A stretch of DNA of 64,000 nt from Bacteroidales bacterium UBA3653 (GCA_002373505.1 DFKE01000002.1:62001-126000); one strand, 5' to 3'; counted from the stretch's first letter, positions 8,161-16,046 are shown. Notes: a model not told the origin generated them from the sequence alone. Translations and numbers: made by a program.

Positions 8161-9651
8161 TTATTCGTTGATTGTTTCTCTGCGCCACTGATTTAGAACA
8201 CTGATGGGTATAAAATAGGGCTTGCTCTCTATTTGCACGCTTTGCGCGATATAAGGTGTGTCGCCCAGTTTGGAGAGTTGCACTCGGATATTCTCTATCG
8301 CTTTCGTTTCGTTCTTTGCCGCTTCGTGCGGGAAATCAAAAGTGCCTCTCCATACCTTTCCGGAGGAAATGGCTTTATAAAGGATCTCAAATCCGTTCTC
8401 CGTCTCTTTGAAAATAACCTCTACAGGAATGCGCCGCTCAGCATGCAACGAGCGCACGAACTCGACGTCCAGATTGCGGTACAGCGCTCCCTCTCTTGGG
8501 GTGAGGGCAGGGGAGAGGTTCTTGTTAATCTTAATAATATTGCCTTCTACGCCGTTGACGGAACAGCCTTCCGAACTGATAGTCAGTCCGTCTCCGTTAT
8601 GGAGTGTCACCCCGTCTTTGAGTTTCACACGCAGGGTGTTGCCTCGTACCTCTATTACTTCTCCTATATATTCGCCGGTGGATTTAGGTGTGTTCCAGTT
8701 TGCCATCGGTCTTGTCCTGCCATGCAGAAAATAGTCCGTTCCTCCGCGGTGGAAAGTCTTCTCCGGATTAGGGGCAAAAGAACGGCTGTATACCCCTGCT
8801 GACCTCCCTCTCCTTGTGGAGAGGGTCGGGGTGAGGTTATCTAATTTCTCCCTGTAGTAGGCGGTGATGTTGGTGACATAGTCCGCATCTTTGAGCCGTC
8901 CTTCTATCTTGAAGGTCGTCACTCCGGCATCAATGAGTTCTTGCAGGTATGCCGATCGGTCCATGTCCTGCAGAGAGAGCACATACCGCTGGTGAATAGG
9001 CATTCCTTGGTCGTCCGATACTTCGTTCATCGAACTATCCAGCACGTCGTATGCCATCCGGCAGAACTGGGCGCAGGCTCCTCTGTTGGCACTTCGTCCC
9101 GCGAGCACTTCGGATATATAGCACCGCCCCGAATAACTGACGCACAAAGCGCCGTGGACGAATGCTTCCAGTTCGATGTCCGGCACCGCTTCATGGATTG
9201 CGCGGATCTCGTCTATACCTAATTCGCGTGCCAGCACAACCCGCTTGAAGCCCAAATCGCGCAGGTGCGCGACCTGTTCGGGCGTTCTGTTGTCGCACTG
9301 GGTAGAAGCATGCAGACGGATAGGAGGGAGATCCAAATCCAACAGATGCAGGTCCTGAATGATCAGGGCGTCCACACCGATCCCGTATAAAGCATGTATC
9401 ATTTTGACCGCCTCGGGATATTCGTCGTCATGCAGCAGCGTGTTGACCGTCACCAAGACCTGCACGCCATAGGTATGCGCGTACTGAACCACTTCGGTTA
9501 AATCTTTTATACTGTTGCCTGCCGCTTGGCGTGCGCCGAAAGCCGGAGCACCGATATAGATTGCATCGGCGCCTGCCTGAATAGCCGCTTTGGCTACCGT
9601 CTTGTCCCTGGCAGGGGATAATATTTGAAGAGGATAATCCGTAATTCTCAA
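8161..9651 (-). CDS. U32 family peptidase (collagenase-like / tRNA hydroxylation family)
   Basis: 496 residues. The N-terminal TIM-barrel start (LQILSPARDKTVAKAAIQAG) and the Cys cluster around residues 165-190 (CVSYSGRCYISEV, CAQFCRMAYD) are typical of U32 proteins such as TrhP/RlhA, which use an iron-sulphur cluster in RNA hydroxylation. The start is TTG at 9651 inside an ATTGAGA array, overlapping the TrmH stop as TTGA; no ATG is nearby. Two REP-like palindromes are read in frame (residues ~275-283 and ~378-387). The usual C-terminal Cys module is in the next gene. Whether it acts as protease or RNA modifier cannot be told from sequence. Confidence 0.85.
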   Translation of the reverse strand: MRITDYPLQILSPARDKTVAKAAIQAGADAIYIGAPAFGARQAAGNSIKDLTEVVQYAHTYGVQVLVTVNTLLHDDEYPEAVKMIHALYGIGVDALIIQDLHLLDLDLPPIRLHASTQCDNRTPEQVAHLRDLGFKRVVLARELGIDEIRAIHEAVPDIELEAFVHGALCVSYSGRCYISEVLAGRSANRGACAQFCRMAYDVLDSSMNEVSDDQGMPIHQRYVLSLQDMDRSAYLQELIDAGVTTFKIEGRLKDADYVTNITAYYREKLDNLTPTLSTRRGRSAGVYSRSFAPNPEKTFHRGGTDYFLHGRTRPMANWNTPKSTGEYIGEVIEVRGNTLRVKLKDGVTLHNGDGLTISSEGCSVNGVEGNIIKINKNLSPALTPREGALYRNLDVEFVRSLHAERRIPVEVIFKETENGFEILYKAISSGKVWRGTFDFPHEAAKNETKAIENIRVQLSKLGDTPYIAQSVQIESKPYFIPISVLNQWRRETINE

Positions 9652-9671
9652 TTCTCAATTCTCAATTCCCT
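9644..9671 (-). repeat. ATTGAGA heptamer array at the trmH / U32 junction
   Basis: Three exact 7-bp units plus a partial (plus strand ATTCTCA at 9644, 9651, 9658, then ATTCCCT). Read on the minus strand it encodes the end of TrmH (LRIEN), its TGA stop and the TTG start of the U32 gene. Confidence 0.85.
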
Positions 9672-10214
9672 CATCGCCTCTGAAAGCCGGTACATCGCTA
9701 TCCCTGCCGTGACTGACACGTTCATCGAGTGCTTTGTCCCGTATTGGGGTATCTCTATGCATTGGGTGCAGAGATTCACTACTTCCTGTTGTACACCGAA
9801 GACCTCGTGACCTAAAACGATGGCTATCTTTGTACATGGTACATTGTCCCTTTGTACTTTCTCTGCCGCTTCTTCGAGGGTTATGGAGTTATGCGCCTGT
9901 TCTACGGCGTAAACGGTGTAACCCTCTGCCTGCAGCGCCTTCACTGCCTCTTTGGTGTCCTCAAAATAGAGCCATTCGACACTCTCTTCCGCGCCGAGAG
10001 CGGTCTTGTGAATCTCCTGATTCGGGGGGCAGCAGCATATCCCGCAAAGGATGACCCGCTCTATGCGCATGGCGTCTGCGGTGCGGAATACGGCTCCGAC
10101 ATTATGCTGGCTGCGGACATTGTCCAAAATAACCACCAGCGGCAATTTGTCGGCTTGGCGGTACTGGTCTATATTCATGCGCCCCATTTCGGCGGCTGTC
10201 AGTTTGTTGCTCAT
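9648..10214 (-). CDS. TrmH/SpoU family RNA 2'-O-methyltransferase
   Basis: 188 residues. The three SpoU motifs are clear: motif 1 (NVRSQHNVGAVFRTADA, residues ~33-49), motif 2 (IVLGHEVFGV) and motif 3 (IPQYGTKHSMNVSVTAGI), which form the knotted AdoMet site. The target may be tRNA or rRNA ribose; the short form without an RNA-binding N-terminal domain does not decide which. Residues ~116-126 (VQRDNVPCTK) are encoded by a 7-bp NNNGTAC array (9834-9865) read in frame, and the last residues come from the ATTGAGA array. Start and stop overlap neighbours by four bases on both sides. Confidence 0.9.
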   Translation of the reverse strand: MSNKLTAAEMGRMNIDQYRQADKLPLVVILDNVRSQHNVGAVFRTADAMRIERVILCGICCCPPNQEIHKTALGAEESVEWLYFEDTKEAVKALQAEGYTVYAVEQAHNSITLEEAAEKVQRDNVPCTKIAIVLGHEVFGVQQEVVNLCTQCIEIPQYGTKHSMNVSVTAGIAMYRLSEAMRELRIEN

Positions 10215-10603
10215 AACACAAAGGGGAAATGAACGCGAAGCACTTGTGCCTCTTCGTCTATCTCTATAATAAAATCTTCATGCAGCGGTACCATCCGTCC
10301 GTCCTGCAGCGTGGCAAGGGTGTTAATTGTACTCTCGTCTATCTCGTCAATCGTACCGATGGGCCCTGCTTCGTCGTCCTCAATCGTATATCCCACAAGG
10401 TCCTGCCAGGTCATCAGTCCGTCCGCTTCTTCCGCTATGTCGGTTCGCAGCACAAAGGCTTCTTCTCCGCGTAGTTCTGCTATGTCTTCGGACCTGAAAG
10501 GCACGAACAGTCCGTCTCTTCTGACAAAGATAAACGGCGGCAGGTCGTCGTCATGGTTGCGTTTGAGCACTCCTATGGATATAAGGTCTTTTTCTGTTAT
10601 CAT
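10211..10603 (-). CDS. rimM: short RimM-like 16S rRNA processing protein
   Basis: 130 residues against about 170 for usual RimM, a 30S maturation factor that binds ribosomal protein S19. The N-terminus (EKDLISIGVLKRNH) and the PRC-barrel C-terminal part (VGYTIEDDEAGPIGTIDEID, then DGRMVPLHEDFIIEIDEE) match the Bacteroidales form. The central part of the N-terminal barrel seems lost after residue ~16, jumping to LFVPFRSEDI. It overlaps both neighbours by ATGA. The call is by pattern; a shortened but working RimM is more likely than a pseudogene, since the frame is intact inside an operon. Confidence 0.7.
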   Translation of the reverse strand: MITEKDLISIGVLKRNHDDDLPPFIFVRRDGLFVPFRSEDIAELRGEEAFVLRTDIAEEADGLMTWQDLVGYTIEDDEAGPIGTIDEIDESTINTLATLQDGRMVPLHEDFIIEIDEEAQVLRVHFPFVL

Positions 10604-11088
10604 CGTTGTGTGATGGTCAGTCGTCCGTCTGAATTGATAATATTCAACCGTCTGAGCGCTTCATGCGCGATACCTTTGGTAGGTACGGCTACGCCCGATA
10701 GCAAGTCATATTCTTCGCCGCAAACAGGGCAAACGGCATGCGCGCCATCCACGCTGCAGGTATGGCAACTGCCGCGCGAGGCGCAATAAGGACACGCCAG
10801 ATCGTACGCGTCAAACCCGTTCGAACTGACATACACTACTACGCCTCCATATCCCCATGCGTACATTGCGGGGACAGGCTGTACAAACTTGCCGTCCATG
10901 AAATAGCCGTCTTTGTTCACTACGATATGCGAGCCGAAAGAAGTAGGCTGAAAATGTACAAAAGCACCTACTTTGGTGTCAATAACGATCCGAACAGGGT
11001 AAGCGGGGACACTACTTTGAAAAGTTGTTTCCTCACAAGCGACCAAGGTCAGTGCAAGCGCCAATATTATTCCTGAGAGACGCCGCAT
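10600..11088 (-). CDS. lipoprotein with Rieske-like fold carrying CPYC and CPVC pairs
   Basis: 162 residues, lipoprotein signal ending LVAC. The region DLACPYC...CPVCGEEYDLLSG...VP has the spacing and turns of a Rieske domain, but the His ligands of the [2Fe-2S] site are Cys instead (CxxC twice). A third pair (CHTC) lies between. It may bind a rubredoxin-like iron or a zinc ion rather than a Rieske cluster. Located in the periplasm between an FKBP isomerase and RimM-like gene. Function unknown; start ATG at 11088 overlaps the FKBP stop by 22 bases. Confidence 0.7.
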   Translation of the reverse strand: MRRLSGIILALALTLVACEETTFQSSVPAYPVRIVIDTKVGAFVHFQPTSFGSHIVVNKDGYFMDGKFVQPVPAMYAWGYGGVVVYVSSNGFDAYDLACPYCASRGSCHTCSVDGAHAVCPVCGEEYDLLSGVAVPTKGIAHEALRRLNIINSDGRLTITQR

Positions 11089-11654
11089 AGATGGATCGTA
11101 TAGATAAGAGCAGAGTAGGGCGGAATATAACCTTGTGTGCCTTCGGTGCCGTAGCCTTCGGCTTTGTTGTATTCGTTCTGCTGGTGTTTGGCATAGTCAT
11201 ACCCCAGATAAGCAGGAATGAAAAGCTCTATGTCGCCGTTGTTATGAATCTTACGGCAGCCTTCTGCAAATCCGGGAATGGTGTTAGCGAGATTGAGCGC
11301 TACATTATTGCCGGCGTCCACCTGATAGCCGTTGATCAGTTTGACGGTATAGTCGCAAACAACGGTACTGGTAGTATTCGGTCTGGCGTCCTGAGGCGTC
11401 GGGTCTGCTATAACGCGGTACTGCAGTCCCGTAGAAGAAACCTTTACACCCGGTTGTGTCTTGTTGTTCTCCAGCCATACCTCGTTCTGCATTTTCCATT
11501 CCGTCCAGTTGTTGGTCTTGCAGGAAGGAGTAAGGAATAGGGAGCAAGGAATAAGGACTAACAGGATTAGCCGGCTCCATTTGGTCTTTACTCTTTGCGC
11601 TTTGAGCGAAGCGGTCTTTTGTCTTTTAGCGAAGCAGTCTATTTTGCGATCCAT
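11067..11654 (-). CDS. FKBP-type peptidyl-prolyl isomerase lipoprotein
   Basis: 195 residues. The C-terminal ~120 residues form an FKBP domain (GLQYRVI, CDYTVKLINGYQVDA, VIPGF-like NTIPGFAEGCRKI, FIPAYLGYD, YIPPYSALIYTIHL), probably helping fold exported proteins. The lipobox TPSC is deep in the protein: residues ~5-26 come from AAAAGACCGCTTCGCT-type repeat sequence, and the hydrophobic signal itself (LVLIPCSLFLTPSC) reads from TATTCCTTGCTCCC-type 7-8 bp repeats. The ATG at 11654 overlaps the EnvC-like stop by 16 bases. Confidence 0.85.
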   Translation of the reverse strand: MDRKIDCFAKRQKTASLKAQRVKTKWSRLILLVLIPCSLFLTPSCKTNNWTEWKMQNEVWLENNKTQPGVKVSSTGLQYRVIADPTPQDARPNTTSTVVCDYTVKLINGYQVDAGNNVALNLANTIPGFAEGCRKIHNNGDIELFIPAYLGYDYAKHQQNEYNKAEGYGTEGTQGYIPPYSALIYTIHLCGVSQE

Positions 11655-12832
11655 AATTCGGGATTTAGAATATTTTTATCTTTGTATATTTGGAAATATA
11701 ATTCTGTTTTCTGGTCTTGGTCGGGATCCGTGAAGATAGTTCCGATAGTTTGTTTGGTCTCTACTTTGTCCCCTTGTTTCACATTCAGTTTCGATAGGTT
11801 TGAATAGACGGTGCGGTAATTACCATGCTGGATGATCACAGCATAGGTGTTGGCTACCATGAAACAGCTTGTCACTTCTCCTTTGTACACCGCCCGTGCT
11901 TTTGTTCCGGCAACGGTCTGGAGGTAGATACCTTTGTTATCCATTGTCACCTGGGTATAAACAGGGTGCTGCTGTTTGCCGAAATGTCCGCTTATCATTC
12001 CTTTCTCCACGGGCCATGGCAGACGGCCTTTGTTGGCTTCGAAGCCACCGGCGATCAGTTGCTGCTCTTTGGTCAGCGTGGTCTTGGAGGCTTTCTCCGC
12101 CTCTTTGCGGACCATGTCGTCAATCTTCTTATTGAGTTCGTTTACCTTCTTTTGTTTTTGCTGGATCTGTTTGGTCAGATTCTTCTCCTTGTTCTTCAGT
12201 TGCGAGAGCATGTTCTGCTGCTTGCGTTCATCGCGTTTGAGGTTCTCCTGCTCGCGTTTGCGTGTAGAGAGGGCTGACTGTTTGTTGTTCTTGTTCTCAC
12301 GGAGCAGTTCGTTCTGGGTGTCTATCTCGGCTTGCGTGTGTTCGATCCGTTTTACCTGTTGCTGCCGGAAACGTGCGAACTCCTGCAAATAACGTGCTCT
12401 CCGCGCCAGTTGCTGAAAACTGTCGCTGCTCAGCAGGAACAAGAGCGGCGATTGCTGGATGCGTGCGTAATGGCTCTGGCGCACCATTTGGGCATAATCC
12501 GCCTTATAGCCGTCCAGAACATGCTGAAGCGAGTCGCGCGTGTTGTTCAGCGAGTTCATCTCGCGGTTCAAAGCGGTGATCTCGTTATCCAGCGTGTGAA
12601 TCAGTTTCTTTTGGTTTTGGATATTCTGACCCAGCAACTGCAACTTGTTCAGCGTGGCTTTCTCGTCCGTCTTGGTCTGCTTGAGCATTTTGTTGGTCTG
12701 CTCAATCTCCTGTTGCAGTTTTTTCTGTTTCTTTTGCAGATCCTTCACGCTCTCGCTGAAGGCCGGCAACAGGAAGCATAGTATAAGAGAGAGGACGAAG
12801 AGTCTTTTTATATTAAAGGAATCTCGATACAT
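11639..12832 (-). CDS. EnvC-like murein hydrolase activator (coiled coil plus degenerate M23 domain)
   Basis: 397 residues: signal peptide (LFVLSLILCFLLPAFS), a long Gln/Lys-rich coiled coil (~27-260) and a LytM domain (~275-395). The M23 zinc motifs are degenerate: HxxxD is NKGIY-like and HxH is ELYFQI, so the domain cannot cut peptidoglycan. That is the known state of EnvC, which instead activates amidases at the division septum. In the same run are DUF4292 and TPR lipoproteins and dut, an order I associate with Bacteroidales. The 5' end overlaps the DUF4292 gene by 20 bases. Confidence 0.9.
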   Translation of the reverse strand: MYRDSFNIKRLFVLSLILCFLLPAFSESVKDLQKKQKKLQQEIEQTNKMLKQTKTDEKATLNKLQLLGQNIQNQKKLIHTLDNEITALNREMNSLNNTRDSLQHVLDGYKADYAQMVRQSHYARIQQSPLLFLLSSDSFQQLARRARYLQEFARFRQQQVKRIEHTQAEIDTQNELLRENKNNKQSALSTRKREQENLKRDERKQQNMLSQLKNKEKNLTKQIQQKQKKVNELNKKIDDMVRKEAEKASKTTLTKEQQLIAGGFEANKGRLPWPVEKGMISGHFGKQQHPVYTQVTMDNKGIYLQTVAGTKARAVYKGEVTSCFMVANTYAVIIQHGNYRTVYSNLSKLNVKQGDKVETKQTIGTIFTDPDQDQKTELYFQIYKDKNILNPELWIAK

Positions 12833-13379
12833 CTACTTTTGTATATCTGTTCTTGTTGATATTTCCTATCCGAACAGGCACATCGAGTCTGCGCGGCGTA
12901 TAGTCAATGACAATCTCGATCGTATGATCTCCGAAGGAGTACATCATCCGTGCTTTTTGTTCTCCCAGCGGTAGTTCGCCTGTACTGATCTGTTGTAGGA
13001 CATCCCAGTTCAGACTCGGTGTCAGTTTGCGGTTCAGTTCGGCGTACGTCAGTTCGGCGTATTGTCCATGAATCTTATCGATGGCGGTCAACTCCATCGG
13101 CGTAGCTTCAAGCCGCGCCATCTCGATTCCCAACATAGGCATGACCGTAATCACAATCATCGAGTCGCGCACGGTCTGCATCGTAACAGCGGCAGAGATC
13201 TTATCGGTCTCAGTATATACAACCGCTCTTGCCCCCTGAATAAGACAAGTATGCCAAGCCGGTTCTTCCGGTTCCTGGCTGACTTCTGACGGCTGATCGC
13301 TGACAGCCTGTTTCTTTGCTCCGCAGCCCGCCAGAACCACGGCTGCTATCAGCATGATTATTATTCTTTCAATTTTCAT
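12813..13379 (-). CDS. DUF4292 family lipoprotein
   Basis: 188 residues from the ATG at 13379, giving the lipoprotein signal MKIERIIIMLIAAVVLAGC; a GTG at 13400 in a GGTGAAA repeat is a less likely start. The rest (TVMPMLGIEMARLEATP, GELPLGEQKARMMYSFGDHTIEIVIDYTPRRLDVPVRI) matches the LolB-like DUF4292 family found next to EnvC-type genes in Bacteroidales. A role in lipoprotein or cell-envelope traffic is only inferred. Residues ~25-35 (QAVSDQPSEVSQ) are encoded by a 7-bp GTCAGCN array. Confidence 0.8.
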   Translation of the reverse strand: MKIERIIIMLIAAVVLAGCGAKKQAVSDQPSEVSQEPEEPAWHTCLIQGARAVVYTETDKISAAVTMQTVRDSMIVITVMPMLGIEMARLEATPMELTAIDKIHGQYAELTYAELNRKLTPSLNWDVLQQISTGELPLGEQKARMMYSFGDHTIEIVIDYTPRRLDVPVRIGNINKNRYTKVDVSRFL

Positions 13380-13389
13380 CTTTTTGCTT

Positions 13390-14286
13390 TCACCTTTCAC
13401 CTTTCACCTTCATCAGGTGCTCCTGAATGACTTTCCGGTTGCTATCTGTGGCATTTTGCAAGGCTCTGTCGAGATAGAATGCCGCCAGTTCGTTCTGTCC
13501 TTTCAGATACATGATCCACCCGTAGGTGTCAAGATAGGTAGGGTTATACGGTTCTTCTTTGATGGTAATCTGGCTCATCCGTTCCGCTTTGACCAGATCC
13601 CCTTTATTGATTGCAAGCAGCCATGCGTAGTTGTTCAGCACCATAAGGTTATAGGGCGTGATTTCCAAAATCCGGTCATAGAGCGCGTACAGCTCTTTCG
13701 GGCGTGCATGCATGCGTTCCATGAGGTCCAGTTTAAAGAGCAGAAAACGGACGTCTGTAGGCTCTATCTCAAGATAGCTGTCTATTGCCGCAACGGCTTT
13801 TTTCGGTTTTCCCCACATCGCATACACGCGGTAACGGGTGAGTGCGCTGTAGGCATCGTATTTACCCTGACGTTTATCAATCTCGTCCTGCGTCTTCAGC
13901 GCTTTTTTCCATTCTTTCTGCTCGATGTATTGCTGTTTGAGCGGCTCCAGATAGCGTTGCCAGCAATCATCCGGCGCCAGTTCGTATGCTCTCTTGAACG
14001 CATCATTAGCCCGTGCCTCGTCTCCTATACCCTGATATAATACCCCCATAAATGTCAGCGTCTGCGGGTCGTCCGGTTTGATGGCATTGCAGAACTGCAG
14101 CAAGGCGTATGCGTCCGCATACCGTTCTTCCTCTATCGCCTGCCGCGCAGCGTACCAATAGTACGTGAACTGCTGCAGCTGCTCCGCACTCAAAGCAGCA
14201 ACCTCCGGCTGCGGCTTTTTCTTCGCGCTTGCCGGCAGCACCAACAGTATCGCAAAGAGAATTACTATGTATCTCTCAACTCTCAC
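13390..14286 (-). CDS. periplasmic TPR-repeat protein
   Basis: 298 residues with a signal peptide (YIVILFAILLVLPASA) and at least five TPR-like helical pairs (for example YADAYALLQFCNAIKPDDPQ, ARANDAFKRAYELAPDD, KAERMSQITIKEEPYNPTY). A scaffold role in the envelope is likely, partners unknown. No ATG precedes the signal; the GTG at 14286 that opens the gene is part of the GGTGAAA array upstream. The last residues (KVKGER) and the TGA stop come from another copy of the same array, so this gene starts and ends in the repeat. Confidence 0.85.
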   Translation of the reverse strand: MRVERYIVILFAILLVLPASAKKKPQPEVAALSAEQLQQFTYYWYAARQAIEEERYADAYALLQFCNAIKPDDPQTLTFMGVLYQGIGDEARANDAFKRAYELAPDDCWQRYLEPLKQQYIEQKEWKKALKTQDEIDKRQGKYDAYSALTRYRVYAMWGKPKKAVAAIDSYLEIEPTDVRFLLFKLDLMERMHARPKELYALYDRILEITPYNLMVLNNYAWLLAINKGDLVKAERMSQITIKEEPYNPTYLDTYGWIMYLKGQNELAAFYLDRALQNATDSNRKVIQEHLMKVKGER

Positions 14287-14370
14287 CTTTCACCTTTCAC
14301 CTTTCACCTTTCACTTTTCATCTTTCACCTTTCACCTTTCACCTTTCATCTTTCACCTTTCACCTTTCAT
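14284..14370 (-). repeat. GGTGAAA heptamer array between dut and the TPR gene
   Basis: About twelve 7-bp units (plus strand TTTCACC, with TTTCATC and TTTCACT variants) fill the whole dut-TPR gap. Because 7 is not a multiple of 3, three units give TGA stops and GTG codons in every minus-strand frame. The array supplies the dut stop and the TPR start. Smaller arrays lie at 5151-5165, 13388-13409, 14812-14844, 15496-15533 (inside the lipid kinase) and 15783-15823. Confidence 0.9.
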
Positions 14371-14801
14371 TTCCTCCCGCTGTGTCCGAATCCTCCGGCT
14401 CCGCGTTCCGTGTCGGTCAGTTCGGTCACTTCTACCACTTCTGGTGTCTCGTGTCTGGCAATAACCATCTGGCAGATACGTTCTCCCGGTTCGATGGTCT
14501 GTGCCTCTCCGCTCAGGTTAATGAGGATCACACCTATTTCTCCCCGGTAGTCAGCATCGATAGTGCCCGGTGTGTTCAGTACGGTCAGACCGCGTTTGAG
14601 AGCCAGTCCGCTTCTCGGACGGATCTGCGCTTCGTAGCCTGCCGGCAGTTCGATAAAAAGCCCCGTAGGAATGAGTTTACGCTCCATGGGCGCTAACGTG
14701 ATAGGTTCGCTGATGTTACAACGGATGTCCATTCCAGCAGCCTGTGCGCTCTCGTATTTCGGCAGCGGATTACTGCTTTTATTGATTATTTTCAGTTCCA
14801 T
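14367..14801 (-). CDS. dut: deoxyuridine 5'-triphosphate nucleotidohydrolase (dUTPase)
   Basis: 144 residues from the ATG at 14801; a GTG at 14822 lies in the repeat and is not needed. All five trimeric dUTPase motifs are visible: AGMDI, RPRSGLA, NTPGTIDADYRGEI with the catalytic Asp, ERICQMV, and the C-terminal arm RGAGGFGHSG. The enzyme hydrolyses dUTP to dUMP, keeping uracil out of DNA and feeding thymidylate synthesis. It lies between the lipid kinase and TPR genes, separated from both by GGTGAAA arrays. Confidence 0.96.
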   Translation of the reverse strand: MELKIINKSSNPLPKYESAQAAGMDIRCNISEPITLAPMERKLIPTGLFIELPAGYEAQIRPRSGLALKRGLTVLNTPGTIDADYRGEIGVILINLSGEAQTIEPGERICQMVIARHETPEVVEVTELTDTERGAGGFGHSGRK

Positions 14802-14811
14802 AATTCTCCTT

Positions 14812-14844
14812 TTACCTTTCACCTTTCACCTTTCAACTTTCACT
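14812..14844 (-). repeat. GGTGAAA heptamer array between the lipid kinase and dut
   Basis: Four to five TTTCACC-type units (plus strand) occupy nearly all of the 50-bp gap between the two genes. They include a GTG in frame with dut at 14822. Confidence 0.8.
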
Positions 14845-14851
14845 TTATGAC

Positions 14852-15772
14852 TCAAAACCGTTTCTCTACGAGAACGCGCAGTCCGTCTTCAATGATTTTG
14901 ATATGGATGTCTTTCTCCATTTCCACCGGGTCTCCGTCTATATGGAAGGGCGCAGCCGTTTCGCGTTCGAGCGTCACTTCTTTTGCCCGTATCGTGTTCA
15001 TAAAATGGCTGTCGTCAATACTTCCTGCAAAGAGCCGTAGGGCGAGAGATGCACTGCCTAATATTGCATGGCTCGACATCAGCATGATATCCATTTTTCC
15101 GTCCTGCACGCTGGCTTTGGGTGCGATCAGCGCCTCGTAACCCCATTGGTTTGCATTCGCAAAAGTGATGAGGAACGCTTTATGGGTGACATCCAGCCCG
15201 TCGCCGATGAGGTGATAGGTCTGCGGCGTGTAGTTGAACACGTCATGCAGGATGTTTTGCAGGTAAGCGGAAAACCCGCGTTTGTTGCTTCCTGCGAAAT
15301 GGTCCGCAATAAGTGCATCAAAACCCGTGCCACAGGTGCTGATGAACAAACGTCCGTTCGCTGTACCGTAGTCCACCCAGATCGGCTCCGAGTGATTCAG
15401 CATCTCTATCGCTTTCTGCGGGCGGACAGGGATGTCCAGATGGCGTGCGAAACCGTTTCCGCTGCCCATTGGGATAATACCCAACGCCGTGCTCCTTTCA
15501 CCTTTCACCTTTCCCTTTTCACCTTTCACTATCCCCTTTGCCACTTCGTTGACTGTTCCGTCGCCTCCTACCGCTACCACGGCGTCAAATCCCATTCTCG
15601 CAAACTGATAAGCCATCTCCGTGGCATGGCCGGCATATTCCGTGAAGGCAATGTTCGGCAGCCATTGTTCGCTGTCCAGAGTCTGCATGATCAACTTCGG
15701 CAGTTTCTTCTTCGCGTTCTGCGTTTCTTTGCTTCCCGAGACGGGATTGATGATAAATGCAATATTTTTCAT
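14852..15772 (-). CDS. diacylglycerol kinase-like lipid kinase (DagK/YegS family)
   Basis: 306 residues. The nucleotide-binding GGDGT (VGGDGTVNEVA) and GIIPMGSGNGFARHL motifs define the family, and the C-terminal beta-sandwich with DGDPVEME completes it. It probably phosphorylates diacylglycerol or sphingoid-type lipids at the inner membrane. Between the two motifs, residues ~79-92 (KGEKGKVKGER) are encoded by GGTGAAA units read in frame; related proteins have a short loop there. It is second in the 13-gene run that starts with DUF1232. Confidence 0.88.
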   Translation of the reverse strand: MKNIAFIINPVSGSKETQNAKKKLPKLIMQTLDSEQWLPNIAFTEYAGHATEMAYQFARMGFDAVVAVGGDGTVNEVAKGIVKGEKGKVKGERSTALGIIPMGSGNGFARHLDIPVRPQKAIEMLNHSEPIWVDYGTANGRLFISTCGTGFDALIADHFAGSNKRGFSAYLQNILHDVFNYTPQTYHLIGDGLDVTHKAFLITFANANQWGYEALIAPKASVQDGKMDIMLMSSHAILGSASLALRLFAGSIDDSHFMNTIRAKEVTLERETAAPFHIDGDPVEMEKDIHIKIIEDGLRVLVEKRF

Positions 15773-15782
15773 AAATTATCAA

Positions 15783-15823
15783 TTTTCATCTTTCACCTTT
15801 CACTTTTCACTTTTCACCTTTCA
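15783..15823 (-). repeat. GGTGAAA-type heptamer array between DUF1232 and the lipid kinase
   Basis: Plus strand TTTCATC/TTTCACC/TTTCACT units, about five, filling the gap. The leftmost units reach into the end of the DUF1232 gene. Confidence 0.8.
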
Positions 15824-16014
15824 TTTCCCCCTTTGCGGAGTTTGGACAAGAGGGCAAGGGCGTTTGCCACAGCAAGCAGGATAGCGATGATGTCGTCAAT
15901 CCAGCCGATAGCAGGTGCTGCGTCCGGCAATATATCTATCGGAATAAGTACATACACCAGCGCAACCAGCAGTCCGATTCCTATGTTCCACTTGTATTTT
16001 GTACTCTTTTGCAT
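15814..16014 (-). CDS. small DUF1232 (YkvA-type) membrane protein
   Basis: 66 residues from the ATG at 16014. The DUF1232 core is clear: a hydrophobic stretch ending in YVLIPIDILPDAAP, then GWIDDIIAILLAVANAL. These proteins are small, membrane-associated and of unknown function. As first gene after a good promoter (16047-16078) it heads the 13-gene run down to the pectinesterase. Confidence 0.85.
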   Translation of the reverse strand: MQKSTKYKWNIGIGLLVALVYVLIPIDILPDAAPAIGWIDDIIAILLAVANALALLSKLRKGGNER

Positions 16015-16046
16015 AACCAACAAGCCATATTATCCAATTTCGGGTG

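Noticed and set aside
10211..10603. RimM-like gene as a pseudogene
   Set aside because: Frame intact, overlaps both neighbours by ATGA and keeps the C-terminal barrel; a shortened working protein is simpler.
14229..14464. Open plus-strand frames reading HLSPFTF repeats
   Set aside because: They are translations of the TTTCACC array on its stop-free strand, not genes.
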